Part shown: piece by piece, positions 7,427 to 10,823 of the stretch
How positions within the stretch are numbered: position 1 is the stretch's first letter
Layout of the letters: the number at the start of each line of letters is the position of its first letter
NCBI GenBank assembly: GCA_010279815.1
Contig: QEOQ01000310.1
Location: 86,072 to 96,894 of the forward strand
From: Brachionus plicatilis
Taxonomy: Eukaryota > Rotifera > Eurotatoria > Ploima > Brachionidae
Reading direction: 5' to 3'
Length of the DNA stretch: 10,823 nt
The notes under the pieces: generated by a model
Seen by the model: the letters and a program-made list of their open reading frames with translations, nothing else
Databases searched by the model: none
Told to the model about the DNA's origin: nothing
Translations under genes and position numbers: made by a program

Positions 7427-7844
7427 CCAGACTTTTTTTTAAGTCACAAGTCTTGAGTCAATTCAATGACTTGAATTTTTTCTTTTTTTTAAGTCAAGTC
7501 AGTGATTTAATAAATCCATATTTGATACCAATAAAGTAGTTGCTTCCAAATTCCTGGCTGTTAAAAAAAAGTCATTTGACTTGACTTGAAATTTATTTTT
7601 TGAAAAAAAGGCATTTCAAAGACTTTGAAATAAAAATGGCCGCCTTAATCACAACATGGAACGGCAAAAAATTCATGTGACCGCCTTAATAGCTACATGG
7701 AACGGCAAAAGACTTATTTAAAAAAAAAATTTTCAAGTCAAGATAATCAAGTCAAGTCAAATGAATTTTTTTAAAAAAAAAAATTCAAAAAAACTTTGAA
7801 AAGACTTTAAAATGACTTTTTTTTTGACTTTTGCCCAAGTCTGG
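7427..7844. mobile_element. Foldback repeat element with AAGTCAAGTCA motifs, possibly hAT-like
   Basis: The outer ends CCAGACTT (7427-7434) and AAGTCTGG (7837-7844) are inverted copies. Inside, an 18-bp stretch (TCATTTGACTTGACTTGA, 7572-7589) is a perfect inverted copy of 7747-7764, and AAGTC-type motifs recur on both strands. Read inward on the minus strand, the right end begins CAGACTTGGGCAAAAGTC. This resembles ends of hAT-superfamily elements, although an 8-bp target duplication could not be found. It codes for nothing. Its right edge directly touches a LINE relic. Confidence 0.6.
7640..7710. repeat. Two tandem copies of a 30-bp GC-rich unit
   Basis: Copy one is 7640-7669 and copy two is 7681-7710. 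Both start CCGCCTTAAT and end ACATGGAACGGCAAAA, and they differ at three positions in the middle (27 of 30 identical, 41-bp period). They sit at the centre of the foldback element and are much richer in G and C than the arms. Within each copy CCG and CGG near the ends could pair. Confidence 0.75.
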
Positions 7845-7845
7845 T

Positions 7846-8077
7846 TATGAAATGGTATTTAAAAAATTACAAAACCTAAATTAAAATAAATCATCTGGTG
7901 AAGACCAGCTTCATCCATCATCCAGTCTTTACTGCTCCTTTAACTTTGATTTTCAAAATATCTTTATCTAAAGGTCAGCTTCCAATACAATTCAGATCAG
8001 GAAATATTACTCAATTATACAAAAAAGGAGATATGTCAAGAAAAAATCATGTGCGTCTAATATCCCAACTTTTTTAA
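7846..8077 (+). pseudogene. LINE reverse transcriptase relic (fingers region)
   Basis: This is the start of a non-LTR reverse transcriptase domain. In one frame from 7849 it reads VFKKLQNLN, a stop at 7882-7884, then NKSSGEDQLHPS, the equivalent of the conserved K-S-x-G-x-D-x-(I/L)-H-P block. After a frameshift around 7920-7933 the next frame reads APLTLIFKISLSKGQLP and then RSGNITQLYKKGDMSRKNHV to a stop at 8075-8077. The (L/F)(Y/F)KKGD motif is typical of this block in LINE polymerases. The catalytic YADD region is not present. The fragment starts right at the edge of the foldback element at 7427-7844, so that element may have inserted into this LINE copy. Confidence 0.88.
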
Positions 8078-8482
8078 ATTTCATTTTCACTTAAACCTTA
8101 TGGCTTATAAAATAATTAAAAACTAACCTTATAATTTCAACTATTATGTCAGTGTGCTTTATTTAAATTTATCATATAGTCTCATAGGATGAAAAAATTG
8201 AAAATGATTTAAGCTATTACTATGTAAAATATTTTTCACATTTAAATCCATGTCAAAAATGCTTTTTAATCTATTTTAGATTCCATTTTTCTTTTAATTT
8301 TTTGTATAACCTTAAAAATCACAATACTTAAATCCCAAACTAAAATTGGCGATTTTTTAAGTTAAGTCCACTAAATAAAAAAAATTATATTGATATTATC
8401 CCGAGTTATTTTATTAATTTAAAAAAAGATTTAAAAATTTTATTAACTTATTTACTTTTAATAGAGTGGGCTATTAAATAAA
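8078..8482. other. AT-rich DNA, no feature seen
   Basis: The LINE similarity stops at the TAA at 8075-8077 and nothing downstream reads as the next polymerase block in any frame that I could find. Confidence 0.55.
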
Positions 8483-8498
8483 AGAGAGAGAGCGAGAG
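8483..8498. repeat. Short GA microsatellite
   Basis: An AG run is interrupted by one C (AGAGAGAGAGCGAGAG). Confidence 0.8.
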
Positions 8499-8570
8499 AA
8501 AATAAAAAAATGTTTCTTCTCTACTTTTTTATTTTACAAACTAACTACTAGCTAATACAACAATATTTAA

Positions 8571-8699
8571 AGCAATCCAGCAAGGACCCATAAGACCGGG
8601 GTCTGCTATAGAGAATGTCACAAACTTAACCATTTTACAACATGCGGGAGTCTGCAAGGTTTTACGGAATTAACAAAGAAATTTTACAATCTAAAATAA
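8571..8699 (+). pseudogene. Possible retroelement zinc-knuckle relic
   Basis: Forty-two codons lie between TAA 8568-8570 and TAA 8697-8699 with no start codon. The middle reads VCYRECHKLNHFTTCG, that is Cys-x3-Cys-x4-His-x3-Cys over 14 residues, the same total span as a retroviral-type CCHC knuckle (Cys-x2-Cys-x4-His-x4-Cys). The words CHKLNHF are characteristic of knuckles in LTR retrotransposon polyproteins. The spacing is off by one on each side, so if it is a knuckle it has decayed. Base composition is clearly richer in G and C than the flanks, which supports former coding sequence. No protease or polymerase part is nearby. Confidence 0.35.
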
Positions 8700-8993
8700 C
8701 AATGATTGTAAAATAATTTTTAATTATTTTTTATTAATTAAGTTTTAAATTTTTGAACGATCAATTTTCAGAAATAAATATTCCTTTTAATATTAACCCT
8801 TGAGAATTTTTATATTCTTTTAAGAAACTCTTAAAATTAAATATTTATTTATTTGTTTTCTTACCGAGATAAAGCTATTTCAGAATAAAATATTAAAAAA
8901 TCAAGTTAATATTTACGGTAATTTAATTGACCGTGGGAATTTTTTTCCTTAATAGTTAGCTAACTTTTTCACATCATGTTAATAAAAATAAAT
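8700..8993. other. AT-rich DNA; one 12-bp palindrome
   Basis: AGTTAGCTAACT at 8954-8965 is a perfect palindrome. Nothing else is seen here. Confidence 0.55.
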
Positions 8994-9499
8994 GGCATCT
9001 TGAAGTTGAATATCAATTCAAAATATCATTTCAATTCAAAGAGTTTATCTTTAGATATAAAAATTAATCTTTAAATTTTTTTTAAATAATTTTAATGTAA
9101 CATGCTATACATGTTATGTAGATTAAAAAAATTAAATAATTAAAATAAATATTTTCTAAATTGATAAAATCGATTTTATATTTAAATTTAAATAAATTGA
9201 TTTTTGTATAGTTTATTTTGAAATTTTTTATTTCAAAAGTATTTGTATTTAGCACTCAAAATTAAAACAAAATTTAAAAATGAATTTCAAATATTACAAT
9301 TCCAAATAAGTAACAAAATGAAAAGATCGATCTTTTCTACGAATATTTTTGGAATAGATTTTTTTTTTTAATCTTCATAACATGTAAAGCATTTTTCATA
9401 AAAAATGTTTCAATTAATTCAAAGATTTATTTTAATTTCAAATGATTTACTCTTTGAATTGAAATGATATATTGAATTGATCATCAACTTCAAGATGCC
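8994..9499. mobile_element. Older foldback element, about 506 bp
   Basis: The outer 57 bp match as inverted copies, 52 of 57 identical (8993-9049 against 9444-9500), starting TGGCATCTTGAAGTTGA. Pairing resumes further in around 9080-9132 and 9359-9410, where ACATGTTATG-type sequence recurs, so each arm is about 140 bp. If the ends are GGCATC and GATGCC, the flanks AAATAAAT (8986-8993) and AAATGAAC (9500-9507) agree at six of eight bases, both differences being transitions. That could be a decayed 8-bp target duplication. The end GGCA is shared with the MITE at 6553, so a Mutator-type origin is possible, though hAT is also compatible with 8 bp. There is no coding capacity. Confidence 0.65.
9321..9336. 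repeat. Perfect 16-bp palindrome AAAAGATCGATCTTTT
   Basis: It is a perfect palindrome inside the older foldback element. A second hairpin (TTTTGAAAT against ATTTCAAAA, about 9216-9238) and a third (AACATG/CATGTT, 9099-9115) also lie in the element. Confidence 0.75.
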
Positions 9500-9507
9500 A
9501 AATGAAC

Positions 9508-9783
9508 ATTTGTTATTTTAAATTTAAAAGAAATTTTATTCAAAATACAAACATTAAAAATATATTTTTTATGAAAATTGAAAATAGTATTATTGAGCAA
9601 TAATGCAAGCGATTGTATAATTTGTAGACATCAATAAATGAACATTGGTAACTGAATTAAGACTAAATCCGTGTCACTACATTTTTTTTTTAATTAACTT
9701 AATTAATTTATTATAATTTAAATTTCATAACTACAGGATTTGAGATAAATTAAATAAAAAATCAAACACTAGTAATTTTTTTT
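9508..9783. other. AT-rich DNA with an 11-bp direct repeat
   Basis: AAATGAACATT at 9500-9510 recurs at 9636-9646. In DNA this rich in A and T the repeat may be chance. No gene is seen. Confidence 0.45.
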
Positions 9784-9906
9784 ACGTTTGATTGTATTTC
9801 TGACATATTTGCTGCACAATATGCTGAGACCACTAACACTAGCTAATCTTCAAGTGGGAATTTAAATGAATTGTCCAAAAGCAAAATAAAAAAGAAATCT
9901 AATTAA
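9784..9906 (+). pseudogene. Coding-like relic, possibly LINE ORF2 linker
   Basis: The frame reads TFDCISDIFAAQYAETTNTS, a stop at 9844-9846, then SSSGNLNELSKSKIKKKSN to a stop at 9904-9906. The same frame reads on with AVLKFIRLGSNRLAYFF. The D-I-F-A-x-Q-Y-A phrase recalls the segment between endonuclease and polymerase in LINE ORF2 proteins. This is a weak, memory-based resemblance. The GC-richer codons support former coding sequence. Confidence 0.25.
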
Positions 9907-10024
9907 GCTGTTCTAAAATTCATTCGATTGGGGTCAAATCGATTAGCTTACTTTTTCAACAAGGCATTCACTTACAAAAACACATAAATAATTATCATAT
10001 TGTTCTTAACCTAATTTAATATAT

Positions 10025-10043
10025 TCTCTTTTTTTTTTAACAG
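10025..10043 (+). promoter_or_regulatory. Splice acceptor ahead of ELOF1
   Basis: A long T tract followed by AACAG ends at 10043. Branch-point-like CTTAAC/CTAAT sequences lie about 30 bases before it. It lies 30 nt before the start codon, so it joins either an upstream 5' leader exon or a spliced leader added in trans. Confidence 0.75.
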
Positions 10044-10073
10044 AACCAAAAAAAACTTTGAAATTCTCACAAA

Positions 10074-10260
10074 ATGGCCCGACGAAAAAGCAAGAGGAAG
10101 GCCCCGCCAAAGCGAAAGATGACCCAGCCGCTCGAGAAAGTGTTCACTTGTCCCTTTTGCAATCATGAAAAATCTTGCGATGTCAAAATGGAACTTGACA
10201 AGAACACAGCTCACATCCGTTGCACTGTTTGCTCGGAAGACTTTCAGACGGTCATCAATT
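10074..10260 (+). CDS. ELOF1: Transcription elongation factor 1 homologue (ELOF1/Elf1), first coding exon, partial
   Basis: ELOF1 is a small zinc-ribbon protein that rides on RNA polymerase II, helps it pass through chromatin and takes part in transcription-coupled DNA repair in the nucleus. The exon encodes 62 full residues plus one base. Residues 3-15 are the basic tail ([13 protein letters not shown]). C26-P-F-C29-N-H-E-K-S-C and C50-T-V-C53 supply the four zinc ligands, and the exon ends at FQTVIN. Human ELOF1 has 83 residues; the missing 21 or so, with the conserved YLSEPVD/YSDW helix, must lie in the next exon. The ATG at 10074 has a good context (ACAAAATGG) and fits the usual protein start. 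The donor GTAAGC follows at 10261 (phase 1). Its codons are far richer in G and C than the flanking DNA. Read unspliced, the frame stops at 10272-10274. Confidence 0.97.
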
Positions 10261-10823
10261 GTAAGCCATTTTGATTTATTTTCATCCTCAAGTCAAACTT
10301 CAATTTTCACAGCATTAATGGCTAATTTTAGCAGATTTTTTAAAGCAAATTTTATTCAAGCAAAGTCAACTTAGCACATTTTAAAATTAACTCAGTATAA
10401 TTTTGTAATTAAAAAATTTATAAGCTTCATTGATACACATTATTTATACAAAATTGATCTTGGTGAGATGCAAAGAGTTTATTGTGATTGAAACGTTTAA
10501 AGTTAATTTGACAAGGTATTTGAAAAATTTAGTAAGCTTGACAACTCTCTTAAATTTTGATTCAAATTAAAGTTTATATAAATCTGGTTAAGATAATTGT
10601 CATTAGTCAATTAAATAAAATTAATTTATTTTAGTGTTTTTTATTTTAGACATTTAAAAATTTCATCATACCTTATATGAAATTTTTTTTCAATGATTGT
10701 TTGTATTTTAAATTTAATTAAATTAGACTATTGGTTTTTTTCTCAGGAAAAAAAAATGCTAATTTGACCTTGTGTATTTTGAACAAAGAACAAATTTTTA
10801 AAATAAAAAACTTTTTTACTTTG
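10261..10823 (+). other. ELOF1 intron 1, start and at least 563 bp
   Basis: The intron opens with GTAAGC. The AG sites inside the window, for example TTTTCACAG ending at 10311 and TTCTCAG ending near 10746, do not lead into anything like the conserved carboxy end of ELOF1, so the next exon is beyond 10823. The body is A/T-rich with no other feature visible. Confidence 0.8.

Noticed and set aside
9500..9646. AAATGAACATT direct repeat as a target-site duplication
   Set aside because: The enclosed 125 bp has no inverted ends, poly-A tail or other transposon mark, and the repeat is mostly A/T.
10011..10214. 67-codon open frame antisense to ELOF1
   Set aside because: Shadow of the conserved ELOF1 exon.
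10165..10374. 69-codon open frame overlapping ELOF1 in another frame
   Set aside because: Overlaps the zinc-ribbon codons out of frame and runs into the intron.
10303..10374. Possible second ELOF1 exon after TTTTCACAG at 10311
   Set aside because: Spliced in phase it reads SLMANFSRFFKANF, not the conserved carboxy-terminal helix of ELOF1.
1..10823. CRISPR array, phage, operon or other prokaryotic system
   Set aside because: No regular spaced repeats, no ribosome-binding sites with dense genes, and clear eukaryotic splice signals and retroelements instead.

Overview
The window looks like AT-rich nuclear DNA from a metazoan. The evidence is intron-exon structure with GT/AG splice sites, decayed non-LTR retrotransposon and DNA transposon relics, palindrome-bearing foldback elements, and one clearly recognisable conserved eukaryotic gene. 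There are no bacterial operons, tRNAs, rRNAs or CRISPR arrays. The very low GC content and the transposon protein styles would suit a monogonont rotifer such as Brachionus, or another AT-rich small invertebrate such as a hydrozoan. That placement is a guess from general impression and was not tested.

Layout. Positions 1-1830 are a graveyard of mobile-element coding sequence, all on the plus strand. They hold a Tc1/mariner-type DDE transposase tail (14-330), the carboxy-terminal part of a LINE reverse transcriptase protein (364-919), and a probable MULE-type protein relic with a FLYWCH-like zinc-finger segment (920-1318). A short AT-hook-like fragment (1672-1830) may be the other end of the same MULE protein. 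Perfect palindromes (TGACATGTCA motifs and one of 22 bp) lie among them. Positions 1831-6540 are mostly featureless AT-rich DNA, with a GC-rich repeat fragment (2409-2458), a patch of TTTCTATATTTT-like motifs, some short open stretches and one small candidate exon (4790-4867).

The best-preserved mobile element is at 6553-6892. It is a 340-bp foldback MITE whose 153/152-nt arms are about 95% identical, and it is flanked by a perfect 9-bp direct repeat (GACAAATCT). That architecture is typical of the Mutator/MULE superfamily. Two other foldback structures follow: 7427-7844 (AAGTCAAGTCA motifs, hAT-like end, internal 30-bp tandem duplication) and 8994-9499 (older, about 90% identity in the outer 57 bp). 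Between them lie a LINE reverse transcriptase relic that directly abuts the first of these two (7846-8077) and a possible retroelement zinc-knuckle relic (8571-8699).

The right end holds the only confident host gene, the first coding exon of ELOF1/Elf1, the small zinc-ribbon transcription elongation factor (10074-10260). A strong splice acceptor lies 30 nt before its ATG, and a GTAAGC donor breaks the gene before its last roughly 21 codons. The rest of the window is the intron that follows; the next exon is not inside the window.

No operon or pathway links these parts. The picture is a conserved housekeeping gene beside a long intergenic or intronic tract built from nested, decayed transposons. 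The most useful hidden signals are the intact MULE-type foldback element and the MULE-like protein relics on the same 10 kb.
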